64,000 bases of DNA, taken from assembly GCA_937926175.1 (NCBI GenBank), contig CALANV010000057.1:51589-115588 (forward strand). Reading direction: 5' to 3'. Source of the stretch: an uncultured Rhodospirillales bacterium (GTDB lineage: Bacteria; Pseudomonadota; Alphaproteobacteria; CACIAM-22H2). The notes under the pieces were generated by a model. It worked only from the letters and a program-made list of their open reading frames with translations. It searched no databases and had not been told where the DNA came from. This document shows positions 37,371 to 44,434 of this stretch, piece by piece (the stretch's first letter is position 1; each line of letters starts with the position of its first letter). The position numbers were made by a program, and so were the translations under genes.

Positions 37371-37895
37371 TCAGTCAGCCTGCCGCACCTCTTGAGCGGC
37401 GGAGCTCGATGTGTGCTGCGGCGCCTGCATACCGCCGATCATGGCGCGCGTCGCCATATTGAACACGTTCGTCGCATGTCGAAGCGACTTTTCCATGCTC
37501 GAACGCATCAGCCCGATTTGAACCCCGTACGCGTCCCCGACGGTGCGACACTGGGCCAGTGAACGGACCGCATTGATGCTGTCATCGAGCTGCTCGCGCC
37601 CCCATGTCGCGAGCTCCATGTTCATCTCGAGAACGCGACGCATCGCCTCGTTGCTCGAACGCATCCACGCTTCGAACGCCCGCTCGCTCATGGCGGCAAA
37701 CTCACGCGCGCCTTCCTGCAGTCCCGCTTGGGCTTCGCGTCCGACGCTTTGCACTCGTTCCCCCATACGTTCGGCCATCCGGACGGCCTGCTCACCGTTC
37801 GGCCCGTTCTCGCTGCTCATGCGATGCCGAGCCGATGTCTCGTGCTCGGCCGTTCCTCGCGTTTCCCTTTCTCGATGGCGTTCTTGTCGAGCCAT
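37371..37895 (-). CDS. Phasin family protein
   Basis: A 174-residue, mostly helical protein of the phasin family, which coats polyhydroxyalkanoate granules or acts more generally in stress. The core (MSERAFEAWMRSSNEAMRRV, then MELATWGREQLDDSI) is amphipathic and coiled-coil-like, with a low-complexity head and a short Ala/Ser tail. GGAGGG eight bases before the ATG fixes the start. No PHA synthase is in the window. Its position beside the stress island is suggestive, but no sigma-EcfG promoter match was found upstream. Confidence 0.8.
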   Translation of the reverse strand: MARQERHRERETRGTAEHETSARHRMSSENGPNGEQAVRMAERMGERVQSVGREAQAGLQEGAREFAAMSERAFEAWMRSSNEAMRRVLEMNMELATWGREQLDDSINAVRSLAQCRTVGDAYGVQIGLMRSSMEKSLRHATNVFNMATRAMIGGMQAPQHTSSSAAQEVRQAD

Positions 37896-38219
37896 GTTTG
37901 TTGCCCTCCTGTACTCTACTGGCACAGCAACAAACTCGACGTACTGAACGCCGGTTCCATGATTTCGCTGGTGAATCCGTCTATTAAGGGGCATAAGGAT
38001 GGATCTACCCCCATGCCGGCGCGCAGTGCTCAGGAAGACAGCCCACCCGGCAGACCGCTCCAACGAGAAACGGCAGACGATGGCCTACCACCGAGTATAG
38101 TCAACCGGATCTAACGCCAAGTCGATCAAGATTACCTTCGGATGTAGCGCGACCTTCGAGCTGAACTTCGATGACGCATCCAGCCGACGCGTCGCAGCCC
38201 GGTGCTGCCCAATCGCAGA
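37896..38219. other. Intergenic stretch, no gene seen
   Basis: About 324 bases between the phasin start and the end of the second NepR-like gene. No coding frame, RNA gene or sigma-EcfG promoter match was recognised; it presumably carries the phasin promoter. Confidence 0.5.
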
Positions 38220-38402
38220 TCAACGCTTCGGGCGATCCTCCCGGAGGAGCCGAAGCATGTCTTCGGGGATCGGTTCATGCAACGCCGATTCGTACATCGC
38301 CTTAAGCCGGTGATCGAGCCATTCGTCAAAGGCTGGATCGGATTCGATCGCGGGCGTCTCTCTTGCCGCTGGCTTGCGTTTGCGTGCGTTGGCCCGTTCC
38401 AC
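38220..38402 (-). CDS. Second NepR-like anti-sigma factor
   Basis: A 60-residue protein whose C-terminal half (AFDEWLDHRLKAMYESALHE followed by PIPEDMLRLL) aligns with the NepR next to ecfG (SFDEWLDRRLHLLYRAVINE followed by PIPPEMLELL) at 38.2 versus 63.5 kb. NepR proteins bind EcfG and block it until phosphorylated PhyR takes them away. GTG at 38402 is chosen because GAGGA lies six bases upstream; a GTG eight codons further up is less likely. It is unlinked to any sigma factor here. Whether it binds EcfG or a different sigma is unknown. Confidence 0.8.
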   Translation of the reverse strand: MERANARKRKPAARETPAIESDPAFDEWLDHRLKAMYESALHEPIPEDMLRLLREDRPKR

Positions 38403-38958
38403 GACTATTCCTCGATACCATGTCACCGGATTGGCGCAGCTTGCCCGCGTTCGACCGCCCGTAAGACGCAGGGCAGGCCGTTAATTATCAACCGGACGGT
38501 GCAAAGTCCACTGTGATTCCGTCGTAACACGCCAACTTTCCGGTCGCCGGCATTTAACATAAGTTAAGTGCTTCCATAGAAATCTGTAAAACTACGTATC
38601 CGAAGCCCATTTGGCGGCCCCGTCGACAAGGATTGGGCACGATGCCGCCATGTCCGATCTCTATTTCTAGTTGTGCAACTGCACTGCCTGCTCTCGAAAC
38701 GATAAAATGGCCCGATCAGGGCTAGGCCGGTGGAGATGCCGGACCGGATCCTGATCACTGCCTTCACCCAAACACCGTGAAGCCCAACAGCAATCCGCTG
38801 CCTCGACGGCGAAAAAGGTCCGATACCTGGCACATACGTTCGGCTGGCCGGCCATACCCTGTAACTGTGCAGAAAGGACTTCATCCTCTGTCGGACAGCG
38901 ACGGCAAAATGCCCGGAACCTCTGCCGCGTCCTGAACGTTGGCCGTTCTGCAAACACC
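38403..38958. other. Intergenic stretch with a sigma-EcfG promoter at its right end
   Basis: About 556 bases between the divergent NepR-like and PRC-barrel genes. It is locally AT-richer around 38545-38600. A 129-codon minus-strand frame covers most of it but has poor composition and overlaps the promoter, so I do not call it a gene. Confidence 0.5.
38915..38940 (+). promoter_or_regulatory. Sigma-EcfG promoter for the PRC-barrel gene
   Basis: GGAAC at 38915-38919 and CGTT at 38937-38940, spacer 17, an exact match to the alphaproteobacterial general-stress promoter. The -10 ends 18 bases before the ATG, so the leader would be only about 12 bases. Confidence 0.85.
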
Positions 38959-39864
38959 ATGCGGGTCATCCATCTCGCCATCGTCGGCAGTCTCCTGGCC
39001 GCGGCATTCACCGGGACCGCGGACGCCGATTGCCCGCAGGATCTCAACGAGCTGACCGCAATCCTCGAAAGCGGGCAAGCTTCGCAGAGCGGGCGTGCTG
39101 CCGCCGAACTTCGCAATCTGCGCGAGGCGGCACAGAGGCTCCAGTCGAACAACGACATCGTCGGATGCACGCGTATGGCGCAGCAGGGCCTGGCGCTTTG
39201 GCGCCGCATCGGTGCCGTCGAACTCGCAGCCACACAGGAACTGGTCGGGCGCAATGTCGTCGACGCCAGAGGTCAGAGGATCGGATCGATCCGCGGCCTG
39301 ATCGTCGACATCACAGGCGGCCAGATCGCCTTCGCCATCGTACGGATGGGCGGCTTTCTCGGGATCGGCGCCAACGAATACGCCGTACCCTGGCAGACGG
39401 TCACTCGAACGGCGGACGAAGATCAGAACTTGACGTTGTCGATATCGCGTGCGCGGCTTGAAACCGCACCGCGCTTCGATATCGACGCATGGAACGATGT
39501 CGCGCGGACCGACTGGGCGACTTCCATCTTCACCTATTTCGGTGTCGAGCCGTACTGGGAGGTCGCAGCGCGCGATACCTCCGTGGAGCCGCACGACACC
39601 GCGGGCATCATGTCGACACGTCTCGACGCGCTTGCCAAGGACATTCAGGACATGAGAGGCGAGCTCGCCCAGGCGCGCGAGGCAAACCGGGAACCGATGG
39701 CCCAGATCGTCAATCGGCTCGATGCCCTCGCGAAACGGATCGACCAGATCGAAGAAAATCGGCCGGTCAGCGGCGGGCCACCGTCACAGACGCCCGGGGC
39801 TGCATCGGAAACGTCGTCGGGTGCCCCCTCCGCACCGGAAAATCGGAGTCCGGCGCCACAATGA
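38959..39864 (+). CDS. Exported PRC-barrel domain protein with coiled-coil tail
   Basis: A 301-residue protein with a signal peptide (MRVIHLAIVGSLLAAAFTG, cleavage near TADA). A helical segment follows, then a PRC-barrel at about residues 95-165 (LVGRNVVDARGQRIGSIRGL, then RMGGFLGIGANEYAVPW). A coiled-coil (LDALAKDIQDMRGELAQARE) and a Pro/Ser/Gly-rich tail end the protein. PRC-barrel proteins of this exported kind are common in alphaproteobacterial stress regulons; their biochemical role is unclear. A sigma-EcfG promoter lies just upstream. There is no ribosome site because the predicted leader is only a dozen bases. Confidence 0.82.
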   Translation: MRVIHLAIVGSLLAAAFTGTADADCPQDLNELTAILESGQASQSGRAAAELRNLREAAQRLQSNNDIVGCTRMAQQGLALWRRIGAVELAATQELVGRNVVDARGQRIGSIRGLIVDITGGQIAFAIVRMGGFLGIGANEYAVPWQTVTRTADEDQNLTLSISRARLETAPRFDIDAWNDVARTDWATSIFTYFGVEPYWEVAARDTSVEPHDTAGIMSTRLDALAKDIQDMRGELAQAREANREPMAQIVNRLDALAKRIDQIEENRPVSGGPPSQTPGAASETSSGAPSAPENRSPAPQ

Positions 39865-40021
39865 CCGGGGGCCCGTAGATGAAGGCCCCGAGAGACGCTG
39901 ACGTGAAGAACCACCATGCCTCTCGGCGCCACTCCGCTGATCTCCCTCTCTTCCCCTTACGGTTCGTAACGGATCTGCCGGATACCTGCCGCCCGCCCTT
40001 CGTTCGCCCGTATCTTGGCCC

Positions 40022-40047
40022 GGAACCGCGCCTTTCGGGAACGCGTT
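40022..40047 (+). promoter_or_regulatory. Sigma-EcfG promoter for the SDR-lipoprotein pair
   Basis: GGAAC at 40022-40026, CGTT at 40044-40047, spacer 17, exact match. The downstream ATG of the SDR gene is 44 bases after the -10. Confidence 0.85.
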
Positions 40048-40090
40048 CCGAGTGCGCTATGCGCTTCATTTCATACAAAGGGGCCCCGCC

Positions 40091-40948
40091 ATGCCCGAGC
40101 TGAAGACGCCGCCCGCCCAGCGTCAGGATCGACAGCCCGGCCTCGAGTCCGAAATGTCCCCACGACCGGAAAGCACGGCCCGGCAGTACCGGGCCGCAGA
40201 CAAGCTCCGCGGCAAGGCGGCGCTCATTACCGGCGGAGACAGCGGAATTGGACGTGCAACGGCACTTGCCTTCGCCAAGGAGGGGGCGGACGTCGCGATC
40301 GTCTACCTGAACGAACACCAGGACGCTGCAGAGACCAAGCGGTTGGTCGAGGATGAAGGGGTTCGTTGTCTTACCCTCGCCGGCGATATCGGCGATGAGG
40401 AGTTCTGCCGACAGGCTGTTGACCGGACCGTAAGAACCTTCGGGCGGCTCGACATTCTCGTCAACAACGCCGGCGAGCAGCATCCCCAGGAGAGCATCGA
40501 GGACATCAGCCGCGAGCAGCTCGAGCGCACGTTTCGAACGAACATCTTTGCGATGTTCTATCTGACCAAGGCGGCAATGCCGCACCTGAAGCCCGGTGCC
40601 GCGATCGTCAACACGGCGTCGGTGACGGCATTTCGGGGCAATCCGCAGCTGCTCGACTATGCTTCGACGAAGGGCGCGATCGTCGCCTTCACGCGATCGC
40701 TGTCACGGGCCGTTGCCGAAAAGGGTATTCGCGTCAACGCCGTTGCACCGGGCCCAATCTGGACGCCGCTCCTCCCCTCGACGTTCGACGAAAAGCACGT
40801 CGAAAAGTTTGGCGGCGGCACACCACTCGGCCGCGTCGGTCAGCCGGACGAAATCGCCTCCTGTTTCGTGTTTCTCGCGTCCGAGGACTCGTCCTACATG
40901 ACCGGTGAGACGCTGCATCCGAATGGCGGCGACTGGATCGGCTCGTAA
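40091..40948 (+). CDS. SDR oxidoreductase, stress-associated (YghA/YhdF-like)
   Basis: A 285-residue SDR of the subgroup with a 45-residue polar N-terminal extension (begins PELKTPPAQRQDRQPG), commonly found in general-stress regulons. The cofactor motif TGGDSGIGRAT, NNAG, and the catalytic Tyr/Lys in DYASTKGAIV are intact; the C-terminus ends GETLHPNGGDWIG. The substrate is unknown. ATG at 40091 follows AAAGGGG; an in-frame ATG 13 codons upstream would lie inside the leader after the promoter. It is transcribed from a sigma-EcfG promoter with the small lipoprotein gene 8 bases downstream. Confidence 0.87.
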   Translation: MPELKTPPAQRQDRQPGLESEMSPRPESTARQYRAADKLRGKAALITGGDSGIGRATALAFAKEGADVAIVYLNEHQDAAETKRLVEDEGVRCLTLAGDIGDEEFCRQAVDRTVRTFGRLDILVNNAGEQHPQESIEDISREQLERTFRTNIFAMFYLTKAAMPHLKPGAAIVNTASVTAFRGNPQLLDYASTKGAIVAFTRSLSRAVAEKGIRVNAVAPGPIWTPLLPSTFDEKHVEKFGGGTPLGRVGQPDEIASCFVFLASEDSSYMTGETLHPNGGDWIGS

Positions 40949-40956
40949 TCCCGCCC

Positions 40957-41139
40957 ATGCGCCGCGAACAGATGATCAAGTCGCCTCGGCATGGAAGATT
41001 GCTTTGGGCCGCGCTCGTTCTAGGATCCGTCTTCGTCCTTGCGGCCTGTGACATCCCTCTTCGCGTACCGGAAGCGGGTGCCGACGCACAGCCGAAATCG
41101 TCTCCCGGTGAGACACCAAAACAGATCCAGGACCGCTAA
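40957..41139 (+). CDS. Small predicted lipoprotein
   Basis: Up to 60 residues: a basic head, a hydrophobic segment (LLWAALVLGSVFVLAA) ending in a lipobox with Cys31, then a short polar tail (IPLRVPEAGADAQPKSSPG). An ATG five codons later is an alternative start. The lipobox predicts an inner- or outer-membrane lipid-anchored peptide. It follows the SDR gene by 8 bases in the same stress-inducible unit. No family was recognised. Confidence 0.65.
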   Translation: MRREQMIKSPRHGRLLWAALVLGSVFVLAACDIPLRVPEAGADAQPKSSPGETPKQIQDR

Positions 41140-41143
41140 GTCG

Positions 41144-42082
41144 TTACGGAAGCGCCAGCTCGGCGCGCGCTTTCGCTGTAATCTTCTGATGCAGGCGAAG
41201 TAAACCTTTCCACGGGTCGGCGTCGAGGGTCCGCAGACGTTCCGGAACCGTCACAACGTTGAGGTCACCCGAACGTAGCTGCGGGCCGAGTTCGGTCCAT
41301 GCGAGCGGCGTTGCAACCGGAGCACCTGCTCGCGCCCGTGTCGAGAAAGGCGCCACAGCTGTGGCACCGCGATCGTTGCGGAGATAATCGATGAAAATGC
41401 GACCGGCACGCGCCGCCTTGGGCAGCGCCGTGGTGTACGTATCGGGCGCATCCTGCTCCATCGCGACGGCGATCGCCTTTGCAAATGCCTTCAGTGTCGA
41501 CCAGTCGTCAATCGGCGCGACCGGCACGACGACGTGAAGTCCTTTCCCTCCCGTCGTCTTGAGGAAGCTTTCGAGACGCATCTGGCGCAAACGCTCCCTC
41601 AGCTCGGCAGCTGCCTCGGTCACCTTTTTCCACGCCACGCCCGGTCCCGGATCGACATCGAACACGATACGGTCGGGATGGTCCAGATCATCGGCGCGCG
41701 CCCCCCAAAGATGGATCTCAAGCATCCCGATCTGAACAAGCGAGACCAGATCTCGTACGTTGCTGACGAGGAGGTAATCATGCGTTCCGGACTTCTCCTC
41801 GATGGTGACCCGCTTCAGCGTCTCCGGAACCGCAGAACCGGGGTGCTTCTGATAGAAGCACTTGTTCTTCCGTCCTGACGGACACCGGACGATCGTAATC
41901 GGACGCCCGACCACATGAGGCAGCATCGCCTCGGCCACCTGCACGTAATAGGTCGCAAGATCGCGCTTGGTGAGCCCCTGATCGGCAAACAGGATCCGAT
42001 CGGGATGCGTCAGTTCGATTCCGGCCACCTCGACGGAACCCGCGCGCGAACGCCCAGCGATAGGGGAACGTCCGGCCACCAT
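41144..42082 (-). CDS. LigD-type DNA polymerase/primase domain protein (stand-alone)
   Basis: A 312-residue protein equal to the polymerase (POL) module of DNA ligase D from non-homologous end joining. It adds nucleotides, often ribonucleotides, at broken ends. Visible motifs: HPDRILFADQGLTKRDLATY, IVRCPSGRKNKCFYQKHP, and DHPDRIVFDVDPGPGVAWKK with the catalytic aspartates; then TTGGKGLHVVVP and RIFIDYLRNDRGATAVAP. GGAGG five bases before the ATG fixes the start. The usual ligase module is absent; the phosphoesterase module is encoded 286 bases upstream on the same strand. Confidence 0.9.
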   Translation of the reverse strand: MVAGRSPIAGRSRAGSVEVAGIELTHPDRILFADQGLTKRDLATYYVQVAEAMLPHVVGRPITIVRCPSGRKNKCFYQKHPGSAVPETLKRVTIEEKSGTHDYLLVSNVRDLVSLVQIGMLEIHLWGARADDLDHPDRIVFDVDPGPGVAWKKVTEAAAELRERLRQMRLESFLKTTGGKGLHVVVPVAPIDDWSTLKAFAKAIAVAMEQDAPDTYTTALPKAARAGRIFIDYLRNDRGATAVAPFSTRARAGAPVATPLAWTELGPQLRSGDLNVVTVPERLRTLDADPWKGLLRLHQKITAKARAELALP

Positions 42083-42368
42083 CGGTGCCTCCTTTGTCGC
42101 ATCTCCAATGTTTTGTCGGGCCGGAGTCCACGAAACCACGGATATCGCAAAAGGCCAACTCCTGTCCAACCTGCATACGCGTTCACGGTGGCCAAGAGCG
42201 GTTCAATCCACCACGCGCTCTTGCGGCCGGCACCGGAATCAACCTAAACGGCGCTCGGGCCCGGCATCCCTAGTCAAGCCACAGCTTCCGCCTACATCTC
42301 AGCCGTCAATCCGGTCGCGGCACGGCGACGGGCTCGGCGTCCCTTCCCGTTGTTTCCGTTGCCCTCTT

Positions 42369-43088
42369 TCATTCGATCAGTCGCGTCGACCGGACAGCGG
42401 CGCAAATGCGTAGCGGTATCGTCCGCGCCGGGTTCCTGCGGCGCGGCTTCCGGACCGGGGCGGCATCTGCGGCGATCGCATCGAGACTGCGTCCTGAAAC
42501 GACGCTGAGAGGTTCTTCATCCAGCAGACTGTCGCCTGCCCCTGGTCGCGCGAATTCGTCGTCGCTCTTGATCAGGAGCCAGTTTTCCCTCTTCTCGCCC
42601 CCACGCCCACGCATCCGGGCCAAGAACCATCTACCTTTCAGCTTCTTGCCTTCCAGACTGAACCGCAGGCGCCCCTTGGCGTATTCTTCGGCCGGATCGC
42701 CGTCCGGAAGCCACGTACCACGATCCCACACCATCACGGCTCCGCCGCCATACTCGCCGGCCGGAATCGCACCCTCGAAATCCCCGTACTCAAGCGGATG
42801 ATCCTCGACATGTACCGTGAGACGGCGATCGGCTGGATCCAGACTTGGCCCACGGGCAACAGCCCAACTCTTCAGCACGCCGTTGAGTTCGAGCCGGAAA
42901 TCGTAGTGCAACCGTCGCGCCGCATGTTTCTGCACGACGAACAAGCTGCCGCCGGATCGCACAGCACTCCCGCGTGGCTCGGTCGTCTTTTCGAAGTTAC
43001 GTTTGGCACGATAGCCGCCGAGCGAACTTGCCTTGCGGACTTTGTGCCCCCTCCTGCGATCTCCGAGCATCGATTTCATTCCGGTCAT
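42369..43088 (-). CDS. LigD-type 3'-phosphoesterase domain protein (stand-alone)
   Basis: Matches the PE module of DNA ligase D, which trims 3'-phosphates or ribonucleotides at double-strand breaks. Motifs: SLFVVQKHAARRLHYDFRLE, VLKSWAVARGPS, VEDHPLEYGDFEGAIP and GEYGGGAVMVWDRG, including the metal/active-site His, Arg and Asp residues. A linker typical of full LigD (SGRSLDAIAADA) remains at the end, but then the protein stops in a basic tail instead of entering a ligase domain, suggesting an ancient split. Three in-frame ATGs (43088, 43079, 43070) are possible. A sigma-EcfG promoter ends only 10 bases before the first, so a later one may be used. Confidence 0.87.
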   Translation of the reverse strand: MTGMKSMLGDRRRGHKVRKASSLGGYRAKRNFEKTTEPRGSAVRSGGSLFVVQKHAARRLHYDFRLELNGVLKSWAVARGPSLDPADRRLTVHVEDHPLEYGDFEGAIPAGEYGGGAVMVWDRGTWLPDGDPAEEYAKGRLRFSLEGKKLKGRWFLARMRGRGGEKRENWLLIKSDDEFARPGAGDSLLDEEPLSVVSGRSLDAIAADAAPVRKPRRRNPARTIPLRICAAVRSTRLIE

Positions 43089-43097
43089 GCACGCCCC

Positions 43098-43122
43098 AAC
43101 GACCGAGGCCGTTTTCGGTTCC
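43098..43122 (-). promoter_or_regulatory. Sigma-EcfG promoter for the LigD-type genes
   Basis: On the minus strand GGAAC at 43122-43118, CGTT at 43101-43098, spacer 16, exact match. It points at the phosphoesterase gene and, beyond it, the polymerase gene. Confidence 0.82.
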
Positions 43123-43183
43123 AAGGTGAACTGTCCGGCCCGACCGCGGCAACACGAGATGCAAACGGACGAGTCTGTTTCGT

Positions 43184-43208
43184 GCAACCAAACGTCAAAG
43201 GCGGCGTT
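43184..43208 (+). promoter_or_regulatory. Weak sigma-EcfG-like site upstream of the second PRC-barrel gene
   Basis: GCAAC at 43184-43188 and CGTT at 43205-43208, spacer 16: one mismatch in the -35. The distance to the ribosome site and ATG (43255) is suitable. A tentative call. Confidence 0.35.
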
Positions 43209-43254
43209 TAGTCGCGCATCGGAGACTCAAAACCAACACAGGAGTTGCAGACAT

Positions 43255-43716
43255 ATGCGCAAGTTTCTTTTTCCCGGCGCACTCGGCATGGCTCTGGCGG
43301 TTTCCGGCGCCGCCCTTGCACAGACTACCAACCAGCCCGGACCAGGCGGTGGACTTTCGCCTGCACGACCGGCGCCGTCCGGCGCGCCTGGCATGACGAC
43401 GCAAGACCGTTCGGGAATGGCAACTGAACGTGGGTCCGTCTTTACCCCCAGCGGTGAGGTTCAGGTGAGCAATCTGATCGGCATGGACGTCAGAAATGCT
43501 CAAGGCGAGAACGTCGGCGAGATCGACGATATCTTGATCGGCAAGGACGGAAAGGTGTCGTACGCGATCGTGTCTGTCGGCGGCTTCCTCGGCGTCGGTG
43601 AGAGACACGTCCAGGTGCCGTTCAGCGAGCTTCAGATTCAGCCCGATGGCCGTCAGGTGACCTACAACACCACGAAGGATGCCCTCAAGCAGCAGCCCGA
43701 GTACAAGGTCAGGTGA
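43255..43716 (+). CDS. Exported PRC-barrel domain protein
   Basis: A 153-residue protein: signal peptide (MRKFLFPGALGMALAVSGAA, cleavage after ALA), a Gly/Pro-rich linker of about 50 residues, and one PRC-barrel (VSNLIGMDVRNAQGENVGEI, then VSVGGFLGVGERHVQVPF) reaching the end. This is the second such protein within 5 kb; both share the MGGFLGIG / VGGFLGVG core. AGGAG lies about 10 bases before the ATG. Divergent from the LigD-type genes. Function unknown, probably envelope stress. Confidence 0.83.
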   Translation: MRKFLFPGALGMALAVSGAALAQTTNQPGPGGGLSPARPAPSGAPGMTTQDRSGMATERGSVFTPSGEVQVSNLIGMDVRNAQGENVGEIDDILIGKDGKVSYAIVSVGGFLGVGERHVQVPFSELQIQPDGRQVTYNTTKDALKQQPEYKVR

Positions 43717-43766
43717 TGTGGAAGCCGGGCGGTGGGCCTGGTGCCTATCGCCCGGCAGAATTCCGA

Positions 43767-43791
43767 GGAACCCTGCGGCCACGGTTGCGTT
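43767..43791 (+). promoter_or_regulatory. Sigma-EcfG promoter for the DUF1328-DUF883 pair
   Basis: GGAAC at 43767-43771, CGTT at 43788-43791, spacer 16, exact match, 50 bases before the DUF1328 start codon. Confidence 0.85.
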
Positions 43792-43841
43792 TATTGCAAA
43801 GGCGTGCCCGACGGAGATGACCCTATTCCAAGAGGTGCATC

Positions 43842-44012
43842 ATGCTTTACTGGGCAGTGGTGTTCTTGATCATCGCGCTGGTGGCCGGTCTGTTCGGCTT
43901 TGGCGGCGTTGCCTCGACCGCAGTCAGCATTGCACAGATTCTGTTTTTCCTGTTCCTTGTCTTCTTTGTCGTCGCCCTGATCGTCGGGCTCGTACGGCGC
44001 GGGCGACCTTAG
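43842..44012 (+). CDS. DUF1328 family small membrane protein (YtjA-like)
   Basis: A 56-residue, almost wholly hydrophobic protein with two membrane helices (MLYWAVVFLIIALVAGLFGF and QILFFLFLVFFVVALIVGLV) and a basic RRGRP end. This is the DUF1328/YtjA pattern, small inner-membrane proteins frequent in stress regulons. AGAGGTG precedes the ATG. It is co-transcribed with the DUF883 gene 40 bases downstream from a sigma-EcfG promoter. Confidence 0.87.
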   Translation: MLYWAVVFLIIALVAGLFGFGGVASTAVSIAQILFFLFLVFFVVALIVGLVRRGRP

Positions 44013-44052
44013 TTCGGTCATCCGTGCCGACATGAACTCGACAGGAGGCGAC

Positions 44053-44415
44053 ATGCCTGCCAATGAAAAGCCGAACATGGGTGCCGAAGGTACCGGCGAT
44101 GGCACTAACGAGTCGCAGCGGGATATTGCGATTGAAAAGCTCAAATCGGACCTGCGTTCGCTTCGGCACGACCTCGAATCCGCTGCCCGCACCGTAAACG
44201 AACTCAGCGCGTCTGCTGCAACCGAGGCGATGAGCCAGGCTCAAGCCCAAATGGAGCAGCTCCGCGCACGGCTCGATGAACTTGCCGCCGAAGCGCGCGC
44301 ATACGGTAGCGAGACGACCGAAGCGATTCGACAGCACGTCCAGGAGCGGCCTTTCGCAAGCTTGGCGATTGCCATGGTGACCGGCTTCGTGTTAGCCCAC
44401 CTGATGCGTCGATAA
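44053..44415 (+). CDS. DUF883 family protein (ElaB/YqjD-like)
   Basis: A 120-residue protein with a long amphipathic helix (AIEKLKSDLRSLRHDLESAA and further heptads to about residue 95) and one C-terminal membrane helix (FASLAIAMVTGFVLAHLMRR). DUF883 proteins of E. coli (ElaB, YqjD) are membrane-anchored stationary-phase proteins, some of which bind ribosomes. AGGAGG four bases before the ATG decides this start over an ATG seven codons upstream. Second gene of the DUF1328 unit; it runs towards treY with 19 bases between the stops. Confidence 0.85.
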   Translation: MPANEKPNMGAEGTGDGTNESQRDIAIEKLKSDLRSLRHDLESAARTVNELSASAATEAMSQAQAQMEQLRARLDELAAEARAYGSETTEAIRQHVQERPFASLAIAMVTGFVLAHLMRR

Positions 44416-44434
44416 TCGGCCGCCGCCAAGGCGT

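Noticed and set aside
38496..38521. GGAAT-N17-CGTC on the minus strand upstream of the second NepR
   Set aside because: Two mismatches to the sigma-EcfG consensus; at that stringency many chance sites exist.
38672..38684. 13-base sequence TGTGCAACTGCAC shared with 63768-63780
   Set aside because: Repeats of this length are expected by chance dozens of times in 64 kb.
38564..38953. 129-codon minus-strand frame between NepR-like and PRC-barrel genes
   Set aside because: Arg/Ser-rich, no motif, overlaps the promoter at 38915; no ribosome site.
40024..40049. Reverse-strand sigma-EcfG site overlapping the promoter at 40022
   Set aside because: The GGAACGCGTTCC palindrome gives a -35, but the -10 would read GGTT at spacer 17, and there is no gene in that direction nearby.
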